From Salinibacterium amurskyense (GTDB lineage: Bacteria > Actinomycetota > Actinomycetes > Actinomycetales > Microbacteriaceae), in the NCBI RefSeq assembly GCF_002797685.1, contig NZ_PGFH01000001.1:1612001-1676000 (forward strand): a stretch of DNA of 64,000 bases. The letters are read 5' to 3'. The notes beneath the pieces were generated by a model. That model did no database searches. It was not told the origin of the DNA and worked only from the letters and a program-made list of their open reading frames with translations. Position 1 is the stretch's first letter; each line of letters begins with the position of its first letter. Made by a program: the position numbers and the translations under genes. Below, piece by piece: positions 10,439-18,306 of the stretch.

Positions 10439-11884
10439 ATGAGACGCGCTAAAATCGTCGCGACACTCGGCCCGGCTACGTCGAGCTACGAGAACATCAG
10501 GGCAATCATCGATGCAGGTGTCGATGTTGCCCGTATGAACCTCAGCCATGGAAGCTACGCCGTCCACGAAGAGGTGTACGCGAACGTTCGTCGCGCCGCT
10601 CAGGATGCCGGCAAGCCGGTAGCGGTGATGGTTGACCTTCAGGGCCCCAAGATTCGTCTCGGCAAGTTCGAAGACGGCCCGTACGACCTCGCGGTTGGCG
10701 ACATCTTCAAGATCACTATCGAAGACATCGTGGGTAACCGTGAAATCTGCGGCACGACGTTCAAGGGACTGCCCCAAGACGTCGCCCCCGGCGACTTCCT
10801 GCTGATCGATGACGGCAAGGTCAAGGTCAAGGTTGTTTCGGCGACTGACACCGTCGTTACGACTGAGGTCGTCGTTGCTGGCGCAGTGTCGAACAACAAG
10901 GGAATCAACCTTCCCGGTGTGGCCGTCAACGTTCCTGCTCTGTCGGAAAAGGACGAAGACGACCTTCGTTGGGGTCTCAAGCTCGGCGCTGACCTCATCG
11001 CACTCTCGTTCGTTCGCAACGCGGAAGACATCGTCCGCGTCCACGAGATCATGGATGAAGAAGGTCGCCGCGTTCCCGTCATCGCCAAGATCGAAAAGCC
11101 GCAGGCTGTCGATCACCTCGAGGCCATTGTGGATGCGTTTGACGCGATCATGGTTGCTCGCGGTGACCTTGGTGTTGAGCTTCCGCTCGAGGCAGTGCCG
11201 ATCGTTCAGAAGCGCACCGTTGAGCTCGCTCGTCGCATGGCGAAACCCGTTATCGTCGCGACGCAGATGCTTGAGTCGATGATTTCGAGCCCCGTGCCCA
11301 CTCGTGCCGAGACGTCTGACGTTGCTAACGCCATCCTCGATGGTGCTGACGCCGTCATGCTCAGCGGCGAGACCAGCGTGGGGGAGTACCCCGTCATCAC
11401 CGTGCAGACCATGGCGAAGATTGTGGAGTCCACCGAGGAGCACGGCCTCGACCGCATCGCGGAGCTCGGCACCAAGCCGAAGACGCAGGGTGGTGCCATC
11501 ACGTTGGCCGCTGCAGATGTCGCGTCGTTCGTTGAAGCGAAGTTCGTCTGTGTCTTCACCGAATCAGGTGACTCGGCTCGTCGTATGTCGCGTTTGCGCT
11601 TCCGCATCCCGATGAAGGCGTTCACTCCGAGCCCGGAGATTCAGCGCCGCATGTCGCTGATCTGGGGTATCGAATCGTTCACTGTCGACCGTGTTACTCA
11701 CACCGATGAGATGTACCGCCAGGTTGATGAGATTCTTCTCGGACAGGAACTCGCAGAGGTCGGCGACAAGGTCGTCGTGATCTCGGGATCCCCTCCCGGA
11801 ATCTCCGGCTCCACCAACGACTTGCGCGTGCACGTCATTGGCGATGCCGTCAACGCCAAGGCACCGGCTTGGGCCACAAAGTAG
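10439..11884 (+). CDS. pyk: Pyruvate kinase
   Basis: Pyruvate kinase converts phosphoenolpyruvate and ADP to pyruvate and ATP, the last step of glycolysis. The 481-residue length fits the bacterial type. Visible signatures are RRAKIVATLGPA at the start, MNLSHGS near residue 34, and IAKIEKPQA with the catalytic Lys followed by MVARGDLGVELP in the barrel. A C-terminal domain completes the enzyme. The ATG at 10439 has AAAGGAAG upstream. Lying 46 bases behind gltD, it may be partly co-transcribed with gltBD; a strong hairpin follows at 11907. Confidence 0.98.
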   Translation: MRRAKIVATLGPATSSYENIRAIIDAGVDVARMNLSHGSYAVHEEVYANVRRAAQDAGKPVAVMVDLQGPKIRLGKFEDGPYDLAVGDIFKITIEDIVGNREICGTTFKGLPQDVAPGDFLLIDDGKVKVKVVSATDTVVTTEVVVAGAVSNNKGINLPGVAVNVPALSEKDEDDLRWGLKLGADLIALSFVRNAEDIVRVHEIMDEEGRRVPVIAKIEKPQAVDHLEAIVDAFDAIMVARGDLGVELPLEAVPIVQKRTVELARRMAKPVIVATQMLESMISSPVPTRAETSDVANAILDGADAVMLSGETSVGEYPVITVQTMAKIVESTEEHGLDRIAELGTKPKTQGGAITLAAADVASFVEAKFVCVFTESGDSARRMSRLRFRIPMKAFTPSPEIQRRMSLIWGIESFTVDRVTHTDEMYRQVDEILLGQELAEVGDKVVVISGSPPGISGSTNDLRVHVIGDAVNAKAPAWATK

Positions 11885-11906
11885 CGTCACGACGCTTCTG
11901 AGGCCC

Positions 11907-11942
11907 CTCTGCGGTACGAACTTTCGAGTTCGTGCCGCAGAG
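11907..11942 (+). terminator. 16-bp UUCG hairpin after pyk
   Basis: CTCTGCGGTACGAACT (11907-11922) pairs over all 16 positions, with one G-U wobble, with 11927-11942 across a TTCG tetraloop. The stop of pyk is 23 bases upstream. The bases after the stem are not a U-tract, so termination here would be of the U-tract-free type or assisted by Rho. Confidence 0.75.
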
Positions 11943-11954
11943 TTCGTTAACGAG

Positions 11955-11982
11955 AAAAAACCGGGAGCAGAACTGCTCCCGG
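11955..11982 (-). terminator. Intrinsic terminator of tRNA-Leu, possibly bidirectional
   Basis: CCGGGAGCAG (11961-11970) and CTGCTCCCGG (11973-11982) form a perfect 10-bp stem with a two-base loop. On the minus strand the stem is followed by six T's, a classical intrinsic terminator 18 bases beyond the tRNA. On the plus strand only CTTTCCCTT follows, so it may also back up the pyk hairpin. Confidence 0.85.
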
Positions 11983-11999
11983 CTTTCCCTTGTTTGCTG

Positions 12000-12082
12000 T
12001 GCCGAATGTGGGACTCGAACCCACACGTCCTTTCGAACAAAGCATTTTGAGTGCTCCGCGTCTACCATTCCGCCAATTCGGC
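12000..12082 (-). tRNA. tRNA-Leu (anticodon CAA, decodes UUG)
   Basis: The minus strand folds into a class II tRNA of 83 nt. The acceptor GCCGAAT pairs with ATTCGGC and the discriminator is A. The D arm contains GGTAGAC. The anticodon stem GAGCA/TGCTT encloses loop CTCAAAA with anticodon CAA. A long variable arm follows, then a T arm with GTGGG-TTCGAGT-CCCAC. The long variable arm and D-loop fit leucine. The 3' CCA is not encoded (the genome continues CAGC), so CCA-adding enzyme is needed. Confidence 0.95.
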
Positions 12083-12099
12083 TGACTACAACGCTGAAT

Positions 12100-12105
12100 A
12101 GAATA
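12100..12105 (-). promoter_or_regulatory. Possible -10 box of tRNA-Leu
   Basis: On the minus strand TATTCT lies 18-23 bases before the mature tRNA 5' end, which would leave a short 5' leader for RNase P. No convincing -35 box is seen. It faces the -10 of the divergent regulator gene only four bases away. Confidence 0.35.
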
Positions 12106-12108
12106 CCG

Positions 12109-12114
12109 TAGGCT
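12109..12114 (+). promoter_or_regulatory. TAGGCT -10 box, leaderless start of the ANTAR regulator
   Basis: TAGGCT ends seven bases before the GTG at 12122, so transcription should begin at or next to the start codon. No Shine-Dalgarno sequence lies between. The same hexamer serves polA and rpsA in this window. Confidence 0.5.
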
Positions 12115-12121
12115 TGGCTCT

Positions 12122-12727
12122 GTGACTGACCAAAACACCAATCAAACTGCTCCTCGCCGCGTTGTCGTTGCCGAAGATGAGTCGCTCATCCGCATGGACA
12201 TTGTCGAAATCCTGCGGGATGCCGGCTACGAGGTTGTCGGAGAAGCCGGTGACGGCGAGACCGCTGTCGCCCTCGCTACCGAGCTGCGCCCCGATCTGGT
12301 CATCATGGATGTCAAGATGCCCCAGCTCGACGGAATCTCCGCAGCCGAGCGCCTGAGCGCCAACCACATTGCTCCCGTAGTGCTTCTCACGGCGTTCAGC
12401 CAGAAGGAGCTTGTGGAACGTGCCTCTGAGGCCGGCGCTCTGGCTTACGTGGTCAAGCCCTTCACCCCCAACGACTTGCTGCCTGCGATCGAGATCGCGC
12501 TCAGCCGCTACACCCAGATCATTACGCTGGAAGCCGAGGTCAGCGACCTCGTCGAGCGCTTCGAAACGCGCAAGCTCGTCGACCGCGCCAAGGGGCTTCT
12601 CAACGAGAAGATGGGGCTCAGCGAGCCAGACGCGTTCCGTTGGATTCAGAAGGCTTCTATGGATCGCCGTCTCACCATGCACGATGTTTCGCAGGCGATC
12701 ATCGATCAGTTGAGCGCCAAGAAGTAG
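12122..12727 (+). CDS. pdtaR: ANTAR-domain response regulator (PdtaR type)
   Basis: The 201-residue protein has a receiver domain (about 12-130) with acidic residues in VVAEDES, phospho-acceptor Asp63 in VIMDVKMPQLDG and Lys112 in VVKPF. A C-terminal ANTAR RNA-binding domain (about 135-197) contains AKGLLNEKMGLSEPDAFRWIQKA. In Mycobacterium the orthologue Rv1626 is phosphorylated by the histidine kinase PdtaS and binds RNA hairpins to control antitermination. No kinase gene lies nearby, so the partner must be elsewhere. The GTG start is probably leaderless. The family is sure; the symbol is by similarity. Confidence 0.88.
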   Translation: MTDQNTNQTAPRRVVVAEDESLIRMDIVEILRDAGYEVVGEAGDGETAVALATELRPDLVIMDVKMPQLDGISAAERLSANHIAPVVLLTAFSQKELVERASEAGALAYVVKPFTPNDLLPAIEIALSRYTQIITLEAEVSDLVERFETRKLVDRAKGLLNEKMGLSEPDAFRWIQKASMDRRLTMHDVSQAIIDQLSAKK

Positions 12728-12737
12728 ACGCTTCACC

Positions 12738-12781
12738 AAAAACCCGGTCCGCCTCGTGATTGCGAGGCGAACCGGGTTTTC
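12738..12781. terminator. Bidirectional terminator between pdtaR and the thioesterase
   Basis: AAAACCCGGT and GCCTCG on the left pair with CGAGGC and ACCGGGTTTT on the right around the loop TGATTG, with a small internal mismatch. The outer A/T tails give a run of T's on either strand, so it should end both convergent transcripts. Confidence 0.85.
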
Positions 12782-12811
12782 GTGTTTCTCAAGCGTGCGA
12801 CACGCCCGTGG

Positions 12812-13243
12812 TTACGTCGTGGGGCGATCTTTCAGGATGTTTGTAATCCGGATCGTGGAGAGGCGGCGCTCTTGCTCGTCACGAACGACGATCTCGTGAG
12901 TCGCTAATGTGCGCCCCAGAGCAAGCGCGGTGCAGGTAGCGGTCACGACGCCGGAGCGCGCTGATCGGCTATGAGTGGCGTTGATCTCGATCCCCATGGC
13001 AATGCGCCCAGGGCCGGCGTGGATCGCGGATGAAATCGAGCCCAGGGACTCTCCGAGCACGACGTGTGCTCCGCCGTGAAGAATGCCGATTACTTGGGTA
13101 TTGCCCTCCACTGGCATCGTCGCCACGGAACGTTCAGCGCCGAGCTCGAGAAATTCGATGCCCATTTTTCGGGTGAGTGAGCCGCCACCAGACTCAACGA
13201 GGCGAGCAATTAGTTCGGGATCGAGGTCATCGGGGTACTTCAC
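12812..13243 (-). CDS. Hotdog-fold thioesterase, PaaI/YdiI type
   Basis: A 143-residue single hotdog domain with the signature GILHGGAHVVLGESLGS, where the HGG-x-E pattern supplies the active site of PaaI-like acyl-CoA thioesterases. Substrates in the family include phenylacetyl-CoA derivatives and 1,4-dihydroxy-2-naphthoyl-CoA; the sequence alone does not say which applies. I start at the GTG (13241-13243), which gives MKYPDDLDPELIARL and has GAAGGA at suitable distance. A longer frame upstream runs into polA and is not conserved-looking. It is transcribed divergently from polA. Confidence 0.85.
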   Translation of the reverse strand: MKYPDDLDPELIARLVESGGGSLTRKMGIEFLELGAERSVATMPVEGNTQVIGILHGGAHVVLGESLGSISSAIHAGPGRIAMGIEINATHSRSARSGVVTATCTALALGRTLATHEIVVRDEQERRLSTIRITNILKDRPTT

Positions 13244-13268
13244 AGAGGGTGTCCTTCTTGTCGGGCCG

Positions 13269-13297
13269 TTTCCGCTGTCGGCAGCCCCGGCTAGGCT
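13269..13297 (+). promoter_or_regulatory. polA promoter, leaderless
   Basis: TAGGCT (13292-13297) lies six bases before the GTG at 13304, and a weak -35, TTTCCG (13269-13274), is 17 bases upstream. The expected start of RNA is the GTG itself. Confidence 0.5.
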
Positions 13298-13303
13298 GGC
13301 TGC

Positions 13304-15979
13304 GTGTCGGATTCCCAAAAGCCTACTCTTATGATCATTGACGGCCACTCGCTGGCCTTCCGAGCCTTTTATGCGCTCCCCGTCGACAGTTTTCAGAACC
13401 GCGAGGGGCAGCACACCAATGCCATCCACGGTTTCTTGTCGATGCTGATTTCTCTTCTTCAGAACGAGAAACCAACGCATCTAGCGGTCGCGTTCGATAT
13501 CTCGCGGTACTCCTTCCGTACCCGTGAGTACCCCGAGTACAAAGGAACCCGCGGCGAGACGCCCGTCGAGTTCGTCGGTCAAATACCGCTTCTCGAGGAA
13601 GCGCTCAAGGCCATGGGCATTCAGACGCTCAGCAAAGAAGATTTCGAAGCCGACGACATCCTCGCCACTCTGGCCCACGAGGGCTCGGAGAACGGCTATC
13701 GCGTGCTCGTGGTTTCGGGCGACCGCGATGCGATCCAGATGGTCAACGACAACGTCACCTTGCTCTACCCGAACGCTCGCGGTGTTTCTGAGCTCAAGCG
13801 TTACGACCGCGATGCGGTGTTCGAGCGTTACGGCGTCGAACCCCATCAGTATCCGGATGTCGCGGCACTCGTCGGGGAGACCAGCGACAACCTCATCGGC
13901 GTCGACAAGGTGGGGGAGAAGACCGCGGTCAAATGGGTCAATCTGTACGGGTCCCTCGACGAGGTGCTGGCTCACGCTGACGAGATCAAGGGCGTCGTCG
14001 GCCAAAATCTTCGCGATCAGATCGATCGACCTGCGCGTAATCGCAAGCTCAACCATTTGCTGACCGATGTCGACTTGCCGGTGAGCGTTGGAGACCTCGA
14101 CCGCCGACCTATCGACGAGACGGCCGTCCGCGAGGTATTCGATCGTCTGCAGTTCAAGACCTTGCTGCAGCGAGTAATGAAGATCGCTGCCGCCGAACGC
14201 GGCGACGACGCGACTGCCGCGGCACCATCCGACGCCGTTGATGACGCGGCGGCGATTCCCGCCATCCGCACCATGGTCGACGAAGAGCTCGCTAAATGGA
14301 TTTCTACCAACAGCAAAGACAACACGGCGCCGCTCGGGCTCACGGTCACGAGCGTGGACGGTGTTGTCACCGGGCTAGGGCTCGCGACAGCCACTGAGAC
14401 AGCGTTCGTTCCTTGGGCCGCTGATCGGCCCGACTACGAGGCGCTCACGACCTGGCTCGCGAGTGATTCGCCCAAGTTCATGCACTCCGCCAAGACGCAG
14501 CTCAAGATAGCCGCAGACTCGGGTCTGAACATTGCCGGTGTCGCTTTCGACACGATGTTGGCAGCCTGGGTGCTCAAGCCGAGTGGTAAGCCCGAAGAGC
14601 TTGAGGCACAGGTTTACAGCTACCTCGGTGAAACTATCGAGCAGGGCGATCCCAACCAGTTGGTCCCCGAAACCGAAGAACTGAGTCCTGCAACGAAGTC
14701 GTGGTACGTCGTGCGGTTAGCTGAATACCTTGCGTCGCGCCTCGATGAGGGATCCCTTGCGGTTCTCACCGACATCGAAATGCCGCTTGTGCCCGTCTTC
14801 GCGCAGATGGAACGCACCGGAATCGCCGTCAACCGCCAGCTGCTCACTGATCTCAGCTCGTCGCTCAGTACGACTGCGGCTGACGTCGCCCGGAATGCGT
14901 TTGAAGTGATTGGGCGCGAGATCAACCTCGGTAGCCCGAAGCAGCTTCAAGACGTGCTGTTTACGCAGCTCGAAATGCCGAAAACTCGTGCCAATAAAAC
15001 TGGGTTCTCGACGGATGCTGCCAGTCTCGCCGATCTCCAAGAACAAGCACCTCACCCGTTCCTTGACCTGTTGCTTCAGCATCGCGATGCGACCAAGCTG
15101 GTTCAGATCATCACCGGAATTGAGAAAGCGATCGATGACTCCGGTCGTGTTCACACGACCTACGAGCAGGCCGGATCCAGCACGGGACGCATAGCCTCGA
15201 ACGATCCCAACCTGCAGAACGTGCCGGTCAAGACGGCCACAGGGCGACAGATTCGCGCGTCGTTCGAAGCAGGCGCGGGATTCGACACTCTCCTCACTGC
15301 GGACTACTCGCAGATCGAAATGCGCATCATGGCCCACCTCTCCGGCGATGAGGGCCTTATCCAAGCCTTCAACGAGGGCGAGGACCTCCACCGTTTCGTC
15401 GGCTCTCGCATCTTCGGCGTCGAGCCGGCAGACGTCACCGCCGAAATGCGTACCAAGGTCAAGGCGATGTCGTACGGGCTCGCCTACGGTTTGAGTGCGT
15501 TCGGCTTGAGCAAGCAGTTGCGTATCGAGACCAGTGAAGCCAAGGCGCTGATGACTGACTACTTTGCTCGCTTCGGCGCAGTGCGTGACTACCTGCGCAA
15601 CGTAGTTGAGCAGGCTCGAGTCGATGGGTACACCACGACAATCTTCGGCCGCCGCCGTCCCTTCGGAGACCTCAACTCCAAGAATCGCGTTCTGCGGGAT
15701 AACGCAGAACGTCAGGCCCTCAACTCGCCTGTTCAAGGCTCGGCAGCCGACATCCTCAAGCGGGCAATGTTGCAGATCGATGCAGACATTCGCAGCGAAG
15801 GGCTTCAGTCACGCATGTTGCTCCAGGTGCACGACGAACTGGTCTTTGAGATCGCTGGGGGGGAACTCGAACGAATGACTACACTCGTTCATGAGCGAAT
15901 GTCAGGGGCTGCGTCGTTGACGGTTCCGCTCGATGTACAAATCGGTACGGGCCATAACTGGGACGCTGCCGCGCACTAG
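13304..15979 (+). CDS. polA: DNA polymerase I
   Basis: Pol I fills gaps in excision repair and replaces RNA primers. The 891 residues contain an N-terminal 5'-nuclease domain (about 1-300, starting LMIIDGHSLAFRAFYALP), a degenerate 3'-5' exonuclease domain (about 315-480) and a family A polymerase. In the last, motif A is DYSQIEMRI at about 667, the O-helix is RTKVKAMSYGLAYG near 715 and motif C is QVHDELVFE near 842. The exonuclease domain lacks the DxE metal site (LTVTSVDG stands at the expected place), so proofreading is probably absent, as in many actinobacteria. The GTG start is supported by the leaderless promoter. Confidence 0.97.
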   Translation: MSDSQKPTLMIIDGHSLAFRAFYALPVDSFQNREGQHTNAIHGFLSMLISLLQNEKPTHLAVAFDISRYSFRTREYPEYKGTRGETPVEFVGQIPLLEEALKAMGIQTLSKEDFEADDILATLAHEGSENGYRVLVVSGDRDAIQMVNDNVTLLYPNARGVSELKRYDRDAVFERYGVEPHQYPDVAALVGETSDNLIGVDKVGEKTAVKWVNLYGSLDEVLAHADEIKGVVGQNLRDQIDRPARNRKLNHLLTDVDLPVSVGDLDRRPIDETAVREVFDRLQFKTLLQRVMKIAAAERGDDATAAAPSDAVDDAAAIPAIRTMVDEELAKWISTNSKDNTAPLGLTVTSVDGVVTGLGLATATETAFVPWAADRPDYEALTTWLASDSPKFMHSAKTQLKIAADSGLNIAGVAFDTMLAAWVLKPSGKPEELEAQVYSYLGETIEQGDPNQLVPETEELSPATKSWYVVRLAEYLASRLDEGSLAVLTDIEMPLVPVFAQMERTGIAVNRQLLTDLSSSLSTTAADVARNAFEVIGREINLGSPKQLQDVLFTQLEMPKTRANKTGFSTDAASLADLQEQAPHPFLDLLLQHRDATKLVQIITGIEKAIDDSGRVHTTYEQAGSSTGRIASNDPNLQNVPVKTATGRQIRASFEAGAGFDTLLTADYSQIEMRIMAHLSGDEGLIQAFNEGEDLHRFVGSRIFGVEPADVTAEMRTKVKAMSYGLAYGLSAFGLSKQLRIETSEAKALMTDYFARFGAVRDYLRNVVEQARVDGYTTTIFGRRRPFGDLNSKNRVLRDNAERQALNSPVQGSAADILKRAMLQIDADIRSEGLQSRMLLQVHDELVFEIAGGELERMTTLVHERMSGAASLTVPLDVQIGTGHNWDAAAH

Positions 15980-16055
15980 TCGCGCCGGTGGCCGATCCCG
16001 TACGCCGTACCCGGTAAGCGGGAGCAACACGCGCGCACCCCACGAAGGAGCAGAT

Positions 16056-16322
16056 GTGAGTAGCAGAACAGTCACTGTTGGTTCGAAAGTGGGGCTGCAC
16101 GCCCGCCCCGCTTCGGTATTCGCGCGGGCGGTCGCTGAGTGTGGCGTTGTAGTGATGCTGACGGATGCCGCGGGCAAGACCGTGAACGCGGGCAGCATCC
16201 TCAGCGTGCTCTCGATGGGTATCGGCTACGGAGACTCGATCACTCTCAGTTCCGACGACGAGAGCGCCGACCCCGCTTTGGATTCTCTCGCGCAGCTGCT
16301 CGCAAGCGAACTCGACAACTAA
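16056..16322 (+). CDS. ptsH: HPr family phosphocarrier protein
   Basis: HPr relays phosphate from enzyme I to the sugar-specific EIIA proteins of the PTS. The 88-residue length is standard. GLHARPAS places the phosphorylated histidine at residue 15, and a serine in SILSVLSMG matches the region of regulatory Ser46 in Firmicutes, although an HPr kinase is not usual in actinobacteria. The GTG at 16056 has GAAGGAG (16044-16050) upstream. No enzyme I or EII gene is adjacent; the DUF885 gene follows 37 bases later. Confidence 0.92.
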   Translation: MSSRTVTVGSKVGLHARPASVFARAVAECGVVVMLTDAAGKTVNAGSILSVLSMGIGYGDSITLSSDDESADPALDSLAQLLASELDN

Positions 16323-16359
16323 CACGCCCACCCCGGCCACTTGAAGGAGCCCGACAACG

Positions 16360-18072
16360 ATGTCAGAGACGAACACCTCATCCGCAGCAGCCCACCATGC
16401 ACCCCGTGCGGCCACACCGATCGACGCGATCGCCGAGGAGTGGGTAGAAAAGCTGGTGGACCTGAATCCCGCTATTGGAACCTATATCGGTTCGCCGGGG
16501 GAGCACTCGGGCTATGCCGACTACTCGCCCGAAGGTCATGCGAATATGGTCGCGGCTACCCGCGACGTGCTGGCGCGGCTAGAAGCGACGCCCATCGTCG
16601 ATGACGTCGACGTCGTCACCAAGACAGAGATGGTCTCGACGCTCAAGCTTGATCTCGATTCCGATGCCGCTCAACTGTGGAAACGCGATCTCAACAACCT
16701 CGCTAGCCCTGCTCAAGATATTCGTGGCGTTCTTGACTTGATGCCCACCGCGACTGAAGCGGATTGGTCTGTCATCGCCGAGCGCCTCCACAACATCCCC
16801 GAGGCGATCAACGGCTACATCGCGACGCTTCGTCACGGAATCGAAGGTTCAGTCGTTCCTGCCCAGCGTCAAGTCGCTGAAGTGATCGCTCAGGCGCGCC
16901 AAATCGCGGCTCCAGGCGGGTTCTTTGACTCGTTCATCGCCCAGGCTGCCGGGGTAGGTGGCAGCAGCACGCTCGACTCCGCATTGTCGGAGGGCGCAGC
17001 GGCTGCAGCATCCAGCTATCAGAAGCTCGAACACTTCTTGGCAGAGGAACTGGCGCCGAATGCAACATCGCAGGATGCATTCGGTCGCGATTTGTACGCG
17101 CTGCAGTCGCAGTCGTTCCTCGGCGCGAAAATCGACCTGGACGAGACCTATGAATGGGGAATCGAAGAGCTTGCGCGCATGACGGCCGAGCAACAGGAGA
17201 TTGCTCACGAGATCAAGCCGGGCGCTTCGATTGCCGAAGCGATCGAGCTTCTCGACGCTGATCCCTCCCGCACGCTCCATGGCACGGATGCACTGCAGCA
17301 GTGGATGCAAAAGCTCAGCGATGAAGCGATCGAGGCGCTGGCGGGCACCCACTTCGACATTGCTGAACCGATGCGCGCTCTCGAATGCATGATCGCCCCC
17401 ACGCACGATGGAATCATCTACTACACCGGCCCCAGCGATGACTTCTCGCGCCCCGGCCGCATGTGGTGGTCGGTTCCCGAATCGGTGACGGAGTTCACGA
17501 CTTGGCGCGAAGCAACGACCGTCTATCACGAGGGCGTTCCCGGCCACCACCTTCAGATTGCTCAGGCTGTCTACAACCGCGATCAGCTGAACACGTATCG
17601 GCGTCAGCTGGCCGGATCCTCGGGTCACGCCGAAGGGTGGGCGCTCTACGCTGAGCGACTCATGAGTGATCTGGGCTTCCTTGACGACCCTGCGAATCGT
17701 CTTGGGATGCTCGACGGCCAGCGGATGCGGGCGGCTCGGGTAGTTCTTGACATCGGCGTGCACCTCGGCAAGCCCAAGCTCACGGGTTCTGGCGTGTGGG
17801 ATTGGGACTATGCCCTTGATTTCATGACGAACAACGTGACTTTGGACCCCGCAAACGTGCGGTTCGAAGTGAACCGTTACTTCGGGTGGCCAGGGCAAGC
17901 CCCGTCCTACAAAGTTGGTCAGCGCATTTGGGAACAGTTGCGAGACGAGTGCCAAGCCAACGAGGGTGCGGACTTCGATCTCAAAGAGTTCCACCGGCGA
18001 GCTCTTAACGTCGGCGGCGTCGGTCTTGACACGCTCCGTGCAGCACTTTTGGCCCCATACTCGGCGTCGTAA
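16360..18072 (+). CDS. DUF885 family protein, probable metallopeptidase
   Basis: A 570-residue soluble protein. The region near residues 389-397 reads YHEGVPGHHLQ, an HE-containing motif close to the HExxH zinc site, and HAEGWALYAERLM near 423 supplies a glutamate that could be the third ligand. These are the hallmark blocks of DUF885, a family of largely uncharacterised predicted metal-dependent peptidases related to gluzincins. There is no signal peptide, so a cytoplasmic role is expected. GAAGGAG precedes the ATG. The substrate is unknown. Confidence 0.85.
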   Translation: MSETNTSSAAAHHAPRAATPIDAIAEEWVEKLVDLNPAIGTYIGSPGEHSGYADYSPEGHANMVAATRDVLARLEATPIVDDVDVVTKTEMVSTLKLDLDSDAAQLWKRDLNNLASPAQDIRGVLDLMPTATEADWSVIAERLHNIPEAINGYIATLRHGIEGSVVPAQRQVAEVIAQARQIAAPGGFFDSFIAQAAGVGGSSTLDSALSEGAAAAASSYQKLEHFLAEELAPNATSQDAFGRDLYALQSQSFLGAKIDLDETYEWGIEELARMTAEQQEIAHEIKPGASIAEAIELLDADPSRTLHGTDALQQWMQKLSDEAIEALAGTHFDIAEPMRALECMIAPTHDGIIYYTGPSDDFSRPGRMWWSVPESVTEFTTWREATTVYHEGVPGHHLQIAQAVYNRDQLNTYRRQLAGSSGHAEGWALYAERLMSDLGFLDDPANRLGMLDGQRMRAARVVLDIGVHLGKPKLTGSGVWDWDYALDFMTNNVTLDPANVRFEVNRYFGWPGQAPSYKVGQRIWEQLRDECQANEGADFDLKEFHRRALNVGGVGLDTLRAALLAPYSAS

Positions 18073-18159
18073 TCCCGCGGTCGTCACTGGCGGTACGCGA
18101 GTATCGGTCCGCTGTGGATGCGGGTGAAGCGACATCCGCGAAATACCGGCGCTTAACGG

Positions 18160-18189
18160 TTGGTTTTGTTGGCTTCGAAGGGCTAGGCT
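18160..18189 (+). promoter_or_regulatory. rpsA promoter
   Basis: TTGGTT (18160-18165) and TAGGCT (18184-18189) are 18 bases apart, a plausible housekeeping promoter. RNA would start near 18196, giving a 5' leader of about 110 nt before rpsA. Confidence 0.5.
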
Positions 18190-18194
18190 GGAGT

Positions 18195-18208
18195 GTCGCA
18201 ATTGCGAC
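18195..18208 (+). promoter_or_regulatory. 14-bp palindrome GTCGCAATTGCGAC at the rpsA transcription start
   Basis: A perfect palindrome sits on the predicted RNA start of rpsA. As DNA it could be an operator; as RNA it would form a five-base-pair hairpin with an AATT loop at the extreme 5' end, which might stabilise the message or serve S1 autoregulation. The function is inferred. Confidence 0.45.
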
Positions 18209-18306
18209 TTCTTATTCGCCTGCCTTCGGCGATCCACAAGATTCATTTCGTCGTCGGCCCAATTATGCGCTTCTCGAAGCGTGACCCATACCGGAGCAAC
18301 TACTAC

